Below, piece by piece: positions 19,367-30,000 of a stretch of DNA of 64,000 nt (position 1 is its first letter; each line of letters starts with the position of its first letter). Under the pieces are notes generated by a model. The model had not been told where the DNA came from, did no database searches, and saw only the letters and a program-made list of their open reading frames with translations. The position numbers were made by a program, and so were the translations under genes. Source of the stretch: Sinotaia quadrata (lineage: Eukaryota > Mollusca > Gastropoda > Architaenioglossa > Viviparidae); contig CM054182.1 in NCBI GenBank assembly GCA_028829895.1, forward strand, positions 35,658,879-35,722,878. Reading direction: 5' to 3'.

Positions 19367-19812
19367 ACTGAAGCTTTGATTCCCAAAATGAATGATTGAA
19401 GCATGGATTACTCGGTGTGAGTGAGTGAAGCATGGATTGCCCAGTGTTAATGATTGAAGCATGGATTACACAGTGTGAATGAGTGAAGCATGGATTACCC
19501 AGTGTGAATGAGTGAAGCATGGATTACCCAGTGTGAATGAGTGAAGCATGGATTGCCCAGTGTGAATGAGTGAAGCATGGATTGCCCAGTGTGAATGAGT
19601 GAAGCATGGATTACCCAGTGTGAATGAGTTAAGCATGGATTACCCAGTGTGAATGAGTTAAGCATGGATTACCCAGTGTGAATGAGTGAAGCATGGATTA
19701 CCCAGTGTGAATGAGTGAAGCATGGATTACCCAGTGTGAATGAGTGAAGCATGGATTACCCAGTGTGAATGATTGAAGCATGGATTAAACAGTGTGAATG
19801 ACTGAGCACATG
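19367..19812. repeat. 29-bp tandem repeat, about 15 copies
   Basis: TGAAGCATGGATTACCCAGT then GTGAATGAG. Variants: TTGCCCAG, and TTAAGCATGG for TGAAGCATGG. Confidence 0.97.
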
Positions 19813-20530
19813 TTCATCCATTCTGAATGAAGCACGGATCATTCAGTGTGGAATCTTTAAATGTGAAATTATTAACAAAATTGTAAATTTTAATTTATAA
19901 GTGAAAATGAACATCAGACAAAATGATGATTAAACGTCATTGTTACAAGTTGTTCACTTTCTAAAATAAAGATATTTTACAAGTCTAAATAGTAATGACA
20001 AAATATTATACTTGAAGAATCAGTCGTATGTAAAAAGAAAAAATCATCACCCTTACTGCTTGTTAGCGATTTAATTTGTTTGTTGTCTCTGTTCTGTTTC
20101 TTTTAATTTATTTCATTCTCTCTGCTTAATAAATTGATAAAGTGATAAATTTTCACTTTAAATTCACTTATTTAAATTATCATTGTTTTAAGGTGGTTGT
20201 TGCAAACTAGAAAATTATGTTGTTTTTCTTAATCCCCCCCCCCCCCTACAACTACCACCATTCAAGTTAGTAAGAATTTATTAATGAATACATTGAAATG
20301 CTCATGATGAATAGCAAGAGTGAGAACAAAATGAGATTTGAACAACTTCAAACTTCTCCTGTTCAGTTCATTCCAGTTCAAGCTGATGCCATACTTTCAT
20401 GGTTTTTAAAAATGAAATATGTCAAATCTTTAATAATCATTTTGATTTGCTTATTAGTTGTGCCGCCCTTTCTTTGCTTTGGTCTTTTATCTCTGTCATG
20501 TCTCGTGTCAGTCTTTGCTTCGGTCTTTTG
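19813..20530. other. AT-rich DNA with a C13 run
   Basis: Thirteen C at 20234-20246. The open frame at 20298-20573 runs into the next array and is not supported as a gene. Confidence 0.5.
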
Positions 20531-20539
20531 TCTCTGTCA

Positions 20540-21130
20540 TATCTCGTGTCAGTCCTGTAGCACGACATACTGACTCTGTCACGCCTTTGCTAGACCTGTA
20601 GCCCAACATAACGACTCTGTCATGCTTATGTCAGTCCTGTAGCCCGATATACTGATTCTGTCATGTCTGTAGCCCGACATACTGTATCAGTCACGCTCGT
20701 GCCAGTCCTGTAGCCCAAGTTCTTTAACAGAGTGTACTCAATCTGTTATGCCCGTGTCAGTCCTGTAGCACGACATAATGACTCCGTCACGCCATGTCAG
20801 TCCTGTAGCACGACATAATGACTCCGTCACGCCATGTCAGTCCTGTAGCACGACATAATGACTCCGTCACGCCATGTCAGTCCTGTAGCACGACATACTG
20901 ACTCCGTCACGCCAGTGTAGATCCTATAGCCTGATATACTGACTGCTACACAAGTGTCATCCTATAGCAAGGTACACTAACTCTGTCGCGCCCTTGTCAA
21001 TCCTGTAGTCCAGTTTACTGACTGTCATGCCCGTGTCATTTCTGTAGCCCGGTATACCGATTCTGTCATGCCCGTGTCAATTCTGCAGCCCCGGTATACT
21101 GTCATGCCATGTCAGTCCTATTGCCCAGTA
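20540..21130. repeat. 40-bp tandem repeat, about 14 copies
   Basis: TCCTGTAGCACGACATAATG then ACTCCGTCACGCCATGTCAG. Four almost perfect copies at 20761-20920; older ones on each side. Confidence 0.94.
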
Positions 21131-21212
21131 TACCTGACCCTCCTTTCAGCGCCATGCCTCAGCCAATCAAAACACTTGTTTCTTCTTCCGTACGAAGATA
21201 CAGCACGTTGTT

Positions 21213-21218
21213 TTTATT
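21213..21218 (-). promoter_or_regulatory. Candidate poly(A) signal (AATAAA on minus)
   Basis: TTTATT on the + strand gives AATAAA on the minus strand, about 230 nt after the TAG stop of the cysteine-rich gene, a normal distance. Confidence 0.45.
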
Positions 21219-21447
21219 GTAATGGGAAAGGATTAACAGGTTGTAGAAAATATAAATTACAGCAAAATGACAATCTCGATGGTAGAAATCGCCAGGAGAA
21301 GCCATTTCTCTGGCTGTTGCTTATCACTTGAGCCGGGTTCTTGCATGGACAGACATTAATCACTAACATGTCCACAGAGCCTAACGCCGCGAAACTACTT
21401 GTCTAACTGACGCATTATTTCATGTTGAAAATAACAATATCATGAGT

Positions 21448-21815
21448 CTACTTTCCAGAAAAGCCTCTGAACATGTTGCTCAAAGACTGGCTAAGACCGT
21501 TTTGCATGGCTTGCATAGAGTTCGCCATTGATTGGCTGAACCTTTGACCCCAGTCACGCATGCGCTGACCGAATTCTGACGCGTTGAAGTTCGGGTCAGA
21601 CTGCCCGTTAACCACTGAGATGCCATTGGAGAAGACGTTGCCACCGCCGCCAAGATATCGAGAGCAGTGGCAGTTGTCCAAGAGCTGGCCGTTGATGAAC
21701 CCGCTAAAGGACTGCATGGAATAGCCGGCCAGACAGCAGCGAGTGTTGCCTTGACCGTCCGAGGTGAAACTGGAGGCTTGTCGACAAGCATGCACTCCTG
21801 ACTGACAGCTCACCA
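21448..21815 (-). CDS. Cysteine-rich secreted-type protein, terminal exon
   Basis: Minus strand. Acceptor CTCCACAG just before 21815, phase 1, TAG stop at 21450-21448, about 121 codons. The first half is a six-Cys module: C-x6-C-x15-CC-x2-GYSM-x14-C-x-C. The second half is a Gly/Asn linker (YLGGGG) then a Gln/Met/Ser-rich, probably helical tail (SMANSMQAMQNGLSQSLSN) ending GFSGK. The module repeats the one in the exon at 23423-23578. Paired cysteines and lack of membrane segments suggest an extracellular protein. I do not recognise the family. The signal-peptide exon was not found; it should lie above 23578 on the minus strand. Confidence 0.75.
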
Positions 21816-22899
21816 CTGTGGAGAGATATCAGAACACTATCAGCAATTAATCACTATAACAGCACGATACAGACCCTAGCTATTGCTTTTTCTCCATCGT
21901 AACAGAATGGTACTTCACTGTCAGCTAGTATTCACCAATGTGTTGTATGATGGGGAATTTTCCCATATATTTTATAAATTTTCATTGTTGCATTTAAATT
22001 GAACGTTATTGTAATTTGAATGACGTCATGTTGGTTTAGAAGTGGGTCCTGAAGAATGAGTCATGCATGGGGGTAGAGTTACTGACGGGTGTTTGATGTT
22101 TGCGGCATTTAGGTGATCGAGTGTTGTTGTTTAAGTTGCATGATCAATGGCCAATAAGCTAGCTAGAAATTATTTTTGCGACGCTTACAGTACTAGCCCG
22201 GGCTCTGGAAGATACCCCAACCCACCAACATCGGGAATTACGACTACCTCAACAATAACCACGACATAGCCCACGGACTACTGAGCTAATGTATGCCTCT
22301 ACCAGCCAGACATGCGGACCACGGACAACAGGTCACCATTCATCATCACCACTCTACATATTTCCTGTATAGCACCCTCCACTCTTTCTTTCACCATCTT
22401 CAAGTTAGGTTCAGGAAGAAACCCCATACTCCACATACTTCACCTAAGACAAGCAAATCTCCTTCTCGCAATTTGTCCACGTTATGTGACAAGGTATGCT
22501 TAGCTAAACTACACATGTCTACAGCAAGTTCATTTGTAATGGACCTAAGAGACGGCAAAAATACATCTTTCTGTTCTATGGGAAGATCAAATAGCAAATG
22601 GTTAATCCATCGAGAAGCAATTTACTTTATATCACAGAGAGTGAATCTCTTTCACAGGTCGCTGAGCTTGTATCCATCACAAACACACTCAAAAACATAA
22701 TGCATTAATTTCTGTTTTCTTCTTTTCCCCCGAAACGTTCACATGATAAATTGGGTGTATTGGATACACATTTACACTTTTAGACTAAATCCTAAGTAAA
22801 AGTTATTTATTACCTTTCATAAATAAATGTTCCACTGGTTGCTATGGTTTTAAATGGCATTAGTAAATTTTCGTTTATTGTTGGAGTTCTGCAATCCAC

Positions 22900-23068
22900 T
22901 GAACAAAATCGATGACGTCATGTGATGCTAAGAGTACCTAATGCATTGGACAAAATCGATGACGTCAAGTGATGCTAAGAGTACCAAAATTGATGACATC
23001 AAGTGATGCCAGAGAGTACCCTATGCGTTGGACAAGTTGATGACGTCATGTCATACCAGAGAGTATCC
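22900..23068. repeat. Degenerate 34-47-bp repeat, 4 copies
   Basis: GATGACGTCAxGTGATGCxA then AGAGTACC; the source of the CRE array. Confidence 0.85.
22913..23048 (+). promoter_or_regulatory. Tandem CRE-like TGACGTCA sites
   Basis: A degenerate repeat of roughly 34-47 bp (unit core AAATCGATGACGTCAxGTGATG) gives TGACGTCA at 22913, 22960 and 23041 and TGACATCA at 22994. The perfect CRE palindrome is the CREB/ATF site. It sits in the intron of the minus-strand cysteine-rich gene. Function is inference. Confidence 0.45.
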
Positions 23069-23422
23069 ATTGGGAAAACAAAATTGTAAACTTCCCATAA
23101 GCAGAATTTTCATGAGCCACTAGATTGTAAGTCTGGCATTGCTAGTGCTTTTTTTTTAAAGTACCAGATGTGTCCAGCAGTTGGGAAGTGAAAAAACATA
23201 CATTCAGAACTCTTTTAATCTGAGGCATTGAAAGGGAATTAAAACAATTATAGGACTTCTTAAAGCATAATTTAATAGTCTGAAGCAAAACTTTGTAGTT
23301 ATATCTCTGTACACAATTAAAATGTTGGCATTAACTTAAATCGCATCCTAATTGTGCCAAAGCACTCTCCAAGAATGATATAGACAAACAAGCGACAGAC
23401 AGAAATCGCCCGATATACGAAC

Positions 23423-23578
23423 CTTCATGTGTTCTCCGACAAGTGCATTGGCTGTTCAGCCCCCAATCCATGCTGTACCCGCCAACGCAGCAAAAGTAAT
23501 TGTTGTTGATAACCGTCAATCCACCCGACCACCCTTGGCTCCTAGTACATTCAGCTTTGGTCGTCAGGCAAGGAATCA
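23423..23578 (-). CDS. Cysteine-rich secreted-type protein, module exon
   Basis: Minus strand. Acceptor TGTACAG precedes 23578; donor AAG|GTTCGT follows 23423. 156 nt, phase 1 at both ends, so it can be added or skipped without a frame change. It encodes C-x6-C-x18-CC-x2-GYSM-x9-C-x-C, the same plan as the downstream exon (VxxPC / VxSC start, CCxxGYSM centre). The junction gives V-V-S-C across a 1.6-kb intron. The two modules look like an ancient exon duplication. Confidence 0.75.
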
Positions 23579-23639
23579 CTGTACATGAGACAACAACTTA
23601 AGATGTTCAAGCTGCTTATATATTAATGCTAGTTTTGTT

Positions 23640-24345
23640 AGACAATAGTGTTAGCATATAGTGCTCTAGTTTTACAGACAATAGTGCTATCATAGAGTGC
23701 TCTAGTTTTGCAGACAGTAGTGTTATCATAGAGTGCTCTAGTTTTACAGACAATAGTGTTATCATAGAGTGCTCTAGTTTTGCAGACAATAGTACTATCA
23801 TAGAGTGCTCTAGTTTTACAGACAGTAGTGTTATCATAGAGTGCTCTAGTTTTACAGACAGTAGTGTTATCGTAGAGTGCTCTAGTTTTACAGACAATAG
23901 TGCTATCATAGAGTGCTCTAGTTTTGCAGACAGTAGTGTTATCATAGAGTGCTCTAGTTTTACAGACAATAGTGCTATCATAGAGTGCTCTAGTTTTACA
24001 GACAGTAGTGTTATCGTAGAGTGCTCTAGTTCATCAGAGAATAGTGTGGCATTAAGCTAGAATGCTCTAGTTCTTTAGAGAATAGTGTTGTGTTAATCTA
24101 AAGTGTTCTAGTTCCTCAGAGAATAGGGTGGTGTTAACTTAAAGTGCTCTAGTTCTTCAGAGAATAGTGTGGTGTTAAGTAGATTGTTCTAGTCCTTCAG
24201 AAAAAAAATAGTGTGATGTTAACATAGTTTCTTCCGATAATTATTATGGTGTAAAGGTAGAGTGTTATAGTCTTTCAGATAAATAATGTGGTTTTAATAT
24301 AGTTTTCTAATCCTTCAGATCAGTAATGTGGTTGAGTGCTCTAGT
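23640..24345. repeat. 36-bp tandem repeat, 11 good copies plus decayed tail
   Basis: TCTAGTTTTACAGACAATAG then TGTTATCATAGAGTGC, period 36 from about 23663 to 24045, diverging to 24345. It is upstream (minus strand) of exon 23423-23578. The period is a multiple of three, hence a spurious open frame. Confidence 0.96.
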
Positions 24346-24540
24346 GCTATACCACAGTAATGTTCCTTTGCTGGAACCAGAATTACATTTAAATAAAACT
24401 TAAGTTAAAACACCTGGTCTAAAAAGAATAAACCCTATTCACCACAGATTGTGTGAAAGTGATTTTGGTATATTTTTATTATCTATGATAGTACTGACCG
24501 TCTGTCTTTTATCGGCCTTGACCTAATGTAGTTTGCATCG

Positions 24541-24756
24541 GGGGGTTGGGGTTGGGGATCGATAGCAGTTTTACGTCACCACCGAGTTTGCGTTGATCAT
24601 TTTGTCATAAAATGTTCTCTGATCTGGGACCCCACAGCTTCACACGTGTGTTCGAGGTGGAGGACGGGAGGGCTGGCGGAAGGATTGTGTAAAAGGTAGC
24701 ACCAGTTTAGCGCCTACCCTCATCCGCTTGCCGTAGGGGGGTATCTTTTCGCTATT
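24541..24756. mobile_element. SINE-like element, copy A (older)
   Basis: About 215 bp, starting with GGGGTTGGGGATCGATAGC and sharing with copy B at 29786 the blocks ATCGATAGCAGTTT, GCGTTGATCATTT, CTGATCTGG, GGGACCCCACA and GAGGTGGAGG...GGCTGGCGGAAGG in the same order and orientation. No flanking duplication is visible, so it looks older. GTTCGAGGT resembles a pol III B box, but an A box is not clear. Confidence 0.7.
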
Positions 24757-24919
24757 TCTGGCGCAGTTACATATATTCTGATGACATGATCGAAGCACTG
24801 GTTTGATCTTCGTATTCGTAATGTCCGTAACAGGCAGGGATATAATTAATTATAATCAGTGTGGTAGATTAAATAAAAAACTTAATATTGCGTAATAAGA
24901 CATTTTTGCTTGGGCATGC

Positions 24920-25290
24920 GTAGTCTTGTTATTTTAAAGTTCTGTTATTAACAACCACATCTTTCTTTGCATGGTGTATGTGTGCGTGTCTTGTTATTTT
25001 AAAGTTCTGTTATTAACAACACATCGTTCTTTGCATGGTGTATGTGTGCGTGTCTTGTCATTTTAAAGTTCTTTTATTAACAGCACATCTTTTCTTTGCA
25101 TGGTGTATGTGTGCGTGTCTTGTTATTTTAAAGTTCTGTTATTAACAACCACATCTTTCTTTGGATGGTGTATGTGTGCGTGTCTTGTTATTTTAAAGTT
25201 CTGTTATTAACAACCACATCTTTCTTTGCCTGGTGTATGTGTGCGTGTCTTGTTATTTTAAAGTTCTGTTATTAACACCACATCTATGAT
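24920..25290. repeat. About 65-bp tandem repeat, 5.5 copies
   Basis: GTCTTGTTATTTTAAAGTTC then TGTTATTAACAACCACATCT; unit 64-66 bp. Confidence 0.95.
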
Positions 25291-25579
25291 GTATTTGTGC
25301 GTGTATTTATTCTGCGATCCCTGCTACGGCGGAACTTGACGATTAGAGCCAAATGTACATTTCCTGGAGAGCGTCAGCATTTGTTTACTGGAAAATTAAA
25401 CGGCTTAGCTCTTGATCGAGTGTCGTAAAACCGCCATATTATTACAGTTTTATGTTGAATCATGCATGGGATTGAAATAGGCCGACTTTTATTGCTAAAA
25501 TTTCAAACAAACAATATTTCCAGAAATGAATCAATCAGTGAGACATTTACGCATCTCTTTTCAGTTTAGTACAACATCC

Positions 25580-26095
25580 CTGTGGTGTATGTTTGTATGT
25601 AAATGTGGATATGCTCATGTATATGAATGTAGGTATATGTGTCTGTGTGTATGTAAATGTGCGTGTGTATATATATATGTGGTGTATGTATAATGTGTGT
25701 GTGTGTGTATGTATATGTGTCTGTGTGAATGTAAATGTGTATGAGTGTGTGTATGTATATGTGTCTGCGTGAATGTAAATGTATGTGTATGTATAAATTG
25801 CGTCTGCGTGAATGTAAATGTGTGTATATGTATATGTGTCTGCGTGAATGTAAATGTGTGTGAGTTTGTGTATGTATATGTCTGCGTTAATGTAAATGTG
25901 TGTATGTATACGTGTCTGCGTGAATGTAAATATGTGTATATGTATATGTGTATGTGTGAATGTATATGTGTTTGACTCTGTGTATGTATATGTGTCTGTG
26001 TGAATGTAAATGCGTGTGTATGTATATATGTCTGTGTGAATGTAAATGCGTGTGTATGTATATGTCTGTGTGAATGTAAATGTGTGTTTTGATGT
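25580..26095. repeat. TG/TA-rich repeat, TGTCTGxGTGAATGTAAATG core
   Basis: Some 14 copies of 30-45 bp made of GTATGTATATGTGTCTGTGT-type words. Confidence 0.92.
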
Positions 26096-26199
26096 ATGAG
26101 TATGATGGTATCAATTATTACTGTTGATGAAAAGCAAGATAGCAGATAAACATTTTCGCTAGTATTTATTTTTATTTATCAGTTATTTCTTTGCTTCAG

Positions 26200-26393
26200 G
26201 AAAACAAAGGGGAGAAAAATCTAAATTCTACTGTACCGTCCTGCGCTGTGGTGACACCAGAAAGAAACGTCACAAGAGCAGCGAACGCAAGTGTCCTCTC
26301 CATTGCTTCACAAACAAAATCTTCTTGTCTTCACTTTGTCTCTTTAGGCAGCCAGTGCAAAATGGCGCCTCCTTGCTTTGATGTCAACTCTTA
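26200..26393 (+). CDS. Possible terminal exon, product unknown
   Basis: Acceptor-like TTTGCTTCAG ends at 26199, then an open frame with stop TAA at 26391-26393. It reads GEKNLNSTVPSCAVVTPERN and on to CKMAPPCFDVNS, with three N-x-S/T sequons and four Cys. Base composition is richer in GC than the flanks. A second frame over the same bases (KFYCTVLRCGDTRKKRHK) also looks protein-like, so the frame is uncertain and no partner exon was found. Confidence 0.25.
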
Positions 26394-26399
26394 AATGGA

Positions 26400-26925
26400 A
26401 GTTGCATTGGGAGGTGGCCTTTACGTACAAGGATGGATGTTGTTGTTGGATGGATGTACGGACAATTTATTGCTTTGTAAATGTATTAACATATTGTTTT
26501 GTGCGTATTTGTGTGTCTGCGTGCTCGCGTATGTATGCTTGTTGTTGCTTAGTTGTTTGTTTAGTGAATTTTGTATTGATCACAGTCAGTTCATCTGCTA
26601 CATCTCCATGTTCTAATTGGATTGTTGTCAGGCTAGTAGATCCACAACTACCCAAGACATTAGTCAAATTACTACAGGTGAGGTTTTGGGAAGAGGGTAG
26701 TTTTCTTCCTCAAAGCTCGCTCATAGAGTCACATACCTGCAAAAAATCTTCATTTGTAGCCGGCAAATATTTTGTTGTTCTTTTCAGATATCTAGATTGT
26801 TAGACCATATGTTTATTTCTTTACTTGGACATCTACTTATAGTACTACATATACATTTTAGACCTATTTCTTTCTCGTAAACATGGACTTTGCGATATAG
26901 ATAGTACAAGAACTATTGTCCTCGT
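26400..26925. other. Intergenic DNA, nothing recognised
   Basis: Overlapping open frames at 26378-26803 and 26467-26667 have no motifs or splice context. Confidence 0.45.
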
Positions 26926-27262
26926 TTTAAAGACTAATATATATATTGTACTACTAGTAATTAGATATTTATATATCTAGCTATTGTACTACTAGTAGTT
27001 ACATATTTGAATATTTAGCTATTGTGCTACTAGTAATTAGATATTTATATATCTAGCTATTGTACTACTAGTAATTAGATATTTATATATCTAGCTATTG
27101 TACTACTAGTAGTTACATATTTGAATATTTAGCTATTGTGCTACTAGTAATTAGATATTTATATATCTAGCTATTGTACTACTAGTAATTAGATATTTAT
27201 ATATCTAGCTATTGTACTAATAGTAGTTACATATTTGAATATTTAGCTATTGTGCTACTACT
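26926..27262. repeat. 38-bp tandem repeat, about 9 copies
   Basis: CTAGCTATTGTACTACTAGT then AATTAGATATTTATATAT. Two subtypes (AATTAGATATTTATATAT and AGTTACATATTTGAATAT) alternate in a higher-order pattern of three. Confidence 0.95.
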
Positions 27263-27399
27263 AGTTAAAAATGTTGACATTCGTTTAAGATAGGACAAAT
27301 ATTTGGTGTACTATTTGAATAGAGTTTAATTCTCTTAAAGTTTTAGATCTAAGTCTTGTATATGCTTTAGAATGGTTATTAAACGTGTGTTGCACTCTA

Positions 27400-27625
27400 C
27401 TACTATTAGGGCATCTCACTCTTATAAATACAGATATATGGATATAGAACAACTATTGGGGCATTTCACTCTTCTAAACACCGATATTTGGTTGTAATAC
27501 TAACACTATTAGAGCATCTAATACTATACTATAGTAGTATTGCTATTAGGATATCTCAATCTTCTAAACAATGATTTGTGGTTGTAATACAAACGCTATT
27601 AGGGCATCTCACTTTTCTAAACAAT
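27400..27625. repeat. Degenerate 35-55-bp repeat, about 5 copies
   Basis: CTATTAGGGCATCTCACTCT then TCTAAACAATGATATATGG. Confidence 0.85.
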
Positions 27626-27728
27626 GATATATGGTTTTCTTTGTACTTGTATCTATACATATGTTTAATATCAGATGTCTACTTGTTCTAAAAGGTACAG
27701 CTAGCTGTTGCCACCTGATGAGATATCC

Positions 27729-27960
27729 ATTTGATGGAATTCGTGCTGTACAGAATGAAATTCCATCTCATATTGTGTAAAGAGAAAATGGATTTTGTGT
27801 TGTGTAGAAGGAAACTGGATTTTTTGTGTCGAAGGAAAGTGGACTTCAAACTGTGTTTAAAAAATTGGATCTTGTGTTCTGCAGACAGAAAATGGTCTGC
27901 CTGTCTTACAAAAGACAACTGGATTTCGTTTTGTGTACAAGAAACTTCTGTGCTCTTCAT
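27729..27960. repeat. Degenerate repeat, TGGATTTTGTGTTGTGTAGA core
   Basis: About seven diverged copies of 30-40 bp; open frames on both strands come from it. Confidence 0.75.
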
Positions 27961-28087
27961 AATTTCCTTTTGCAATGGTTCAGCCCAGGTGATAAATGAA
28001 ATCCTCACTACTCACTTGAATGTTGTGAGACTCGGCTCCTCACCAATGAATGTGAGTGCAGTGACACTTGTTTTCTTACGATTGACT

Positions 28088-28205
28088 GTGAGTGTAAAGA
28101 CTACGAGGATCAAGCAATGCAAAAGTTGTTGGTAAAGATCACGTAGTGAGTGTAAAGACTACGAGATCGAGCAATGCAAAAGTTGTTAGTAAAGATCACG
28201 TAGGA
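28088..28205. repeat. 58-bp tandem repeat, 2 copies
   Basis: GTGAGTGTAAAGACTACGAG at 28088 and 28146. Confidence 0.93.
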
Positions 28206-28650
28206 AAAGTTCAGCCTGACATTCTCCTATTTCTTTTCTTTCTAGCCAAGAATGGCAGGCAGACTACGAAAATAAATGATTTTTTTTTTAAATATTAGGA
28301 ATTGCATGTTGCTTCGTGGTCTGCAGTAAAAACTTGAATTGCTGACGTAGGTTGCCGGCCTTTACACGGTCAAACCGTGACGACAGAGACATTCAGTCAC
28401 GCTTGAATGCTTCTGCGAAACAGAATCTGACATGAGGTAAGCATGAAGAAGAATGTGAGGAAAAGAGTGTGGAGGGTGAGAATGAAAAGGGAAAACTGAT
28501 GAATGTTCCTCCTCTCCTGCTATATTTGTTTGTACATGCGTTAAATTGAAACTAAAAATCTTGCATGCGTAAAAATTATCTGACAAAATGAAAAATAAAC
28601 TGCCTATTACCTGAAACGTAAGCACATTAGCATGTGGGGGGGGGAACGGC
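28206..28650. other. Intergenic DNA, nothing recognised
   Basis: Minus-strand open frame 28362-28652 has no recognisable features. It ends in a G9 run at about 28636. Confidence 0.45.
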
Positions 28651-28890
28651 AACGTGTACCGTGTAGCTCGTAGTCCAGGGAGACAAAATGAGAACGTGTA
28701 CCGTGTAGCTCGTAGTCCAGGGAGACAAAATGAGAACGTGTACCGTGTAGCTCGTAGTCCAGGGAGACAAAATGAGAACGTGTACCGTGTAGCTCGTAGT
28801 CCAGGGAGACAAAATGAGAACGTGTACCGTGTAGCTCGTAGTCCAGGGAGACAAAATGAGAACGTGTACCGTGTAGCTCATAGTCCAGAG
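28651..28890. repeat. 42-bp tandem repeat, 5.6 nearly identical copies
   Basis: AACGTGTACCGTGTAGCTCG then TAGTCCAGGGAGACAAAATG at 28651, 28693, 28735 and so on. Only the last copy differs, so expansion is recent. It is open in one + and two - frames because 42 is a multiple of three. Confidence 0.98.
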
Positions 28891-28899
28891 AAAGTGGCA

Positions 28900-29140
28900 C
28901 AACTCATCAAATATCATTTTCCTTATTTACACAGACACGTACACACTCACAAAAAAAGATAAAAGAAAGACAGACATGCATATTTTAGGATGCACAATCA
29001 TACGCATGCTCATACACACATACACACATAGATACGTGCAGATAGTCACAAAACAAACTCAAGCGCGCACACGCACACACACACACAAATACGCACTCAG
29101 ACATAGTATATTCACAGAAAGACACACGCATACACGTTAT
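28900..29140. repeat. CA-rich simple sequence
   Basis: ACACACTCAC, CATACACACATACACACATA and GCGCGCACACGCACACAC words, irregular. Confidence 0.85.
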
Positions 29141-29340
29141 TTTCTGACATGTTTGTACGTGTTGATTCTACATCAATTGCTTCGAAGCCTAAGGGGAAAA
29201 TAATTCATCACCATCTCACACTGCAAGATATAAATTACAGTGACAGATAAAATTATTGGACACTTGGTATGCGTGTACATTTAAATTGTGTACTTTCACA
29301 CTGTTAAAATTACTTCTTTGCATGTGTTTTTCTTTCAAAT

Positions 29341-29585
29341 GGGCGGGATATCTTCATTGTACGTCAGGGCCTCCGGGTGTTCACGATATTGTTTTAAGAC
29401 ATGGTGTTTGGTGACAAATGATGCCTCCATAACAATTCGTTGTCGGGGTTATTGCCCTTTCAAGCCGCTATCTTCGCTGTACTTGATACCGCCAATACAC
29501 GATATCGTGTTTAGGTGTTTGGTAAAAAAAAGAAAAAAAAGGGATGCCTCTATCAGAATTCGTTGTCGGAGTTACTTCCCCTGTG
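29341..29585. repeat. About 122-bp diverged tandem duplication
   Basis: Both halves share ATCTTC(A/G)(T/C)TGTAC, CACGATAT(T/C)GT, GGTGTTTGGT, GATGCCTC and ATTCGTTGTCGG(G/A)GTTA then CCC. The second half has an A-rich insertion. Confidence 0.75.
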
Positions 29586-29773
29586 AAAGACTAGCCTAAG
29601 AAACATGCTCGTCCTTTGTTGTGCCATCATGACCCGCCCATACCATAATCAGCATAATGTATTTATTTTATTTTTATATTTTAATCTGAAGAGTTTTAAA
29701 GTAAATTATTTTTAATTAAAGATTCAGTTAAGACGTTTCTCATTTGAATTTAACTGAATACAGTTAGAACACT

Positions 29774-29785
29774 AATATTATTAAT
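29774..29785. repeat. Target-site duplication, left copy
   Basis: AATATTATTAAT, identical to 30001-30012, directly beside the SINE-like element. Confidence 0.75.
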
Positions 29786-30000
29786 GGGGGCTGGGGAGTT
29801 GGTCGATAGCAGTTTAACTTCACCACTGGAGCTTGCGTTGATCATTTCGTCTTAAAAGACGTTATCTGATCTGGAATGCTCCAGTGGGACCCCACAACCT
29901 CACAATGAGTTCCGAGGTGGAGGGCGGGAAGGCTGGCGGAAGGGTTGAAAAAGATCGCACCAATTTGGCGCAATCCTCAATTGCCCTCCATCGGTGGGTG
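29786..30000. mobile_element. SINE-like element, copy B, with 12-bp target-site duplication
   Basis: 215 bp between two perfect copies of AATATTATTAAT (29774-29785 and 30001-30012). It begins GGGGGCTGGGG and ends CATCGGTGGGTG. It is homologous to copy A along its whole length. The flanking duplication shows insertion by a staggered cut, as for LINE-mobilised SINEs. There is no poly(A) tail at either end and no coding capacity. The true orientation is unknown. Confidence 0.75.

Larger units (their letters stand above)
21816..23422. other. Intron of the cysteine-rich gene
   Basis: Holds a CRE palindrome (22021-22028), two short coding-like fragments (+ strand near 22195-22265; - strand 22406-22640 with in-frame stops) and the CRE-bearing repeat 22900-23065. 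No further module exon was found. Confidence 0.6.

Noticed and set aside
22195..22265. Possible small + strand terminal exon (NIGNYDYLNNNHDIAHG)
   Set aside because: An acceptor-like TTACAG precedes it, but two frames look equally plausible and no partner exon is seen.
22293..22700. 135-codon plus-strand frame and minus-strand frame 22400-22640
   Set aside because: The minus frame (DLPIEQKDVFLPSLRSITNE) looks slightly protein-like but has in-frame stops just upstream and no splice sites; the plus frame is probably its shadow. At most a decayed element.
23616..23981. 121-codon repeat protein (MIALLSVKLEHS units)
   Set aside because: It is only the 36-bp minisatellite read in frame, in an intron.
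24541..24756. tRNA gene or clear tRNA-derived SINE head
   Set aside because: GTTCGAGGT resembles a B box but no cloverleaf or properly spaced A box can be drawn; no tRNA gene was found anywhere in the window.
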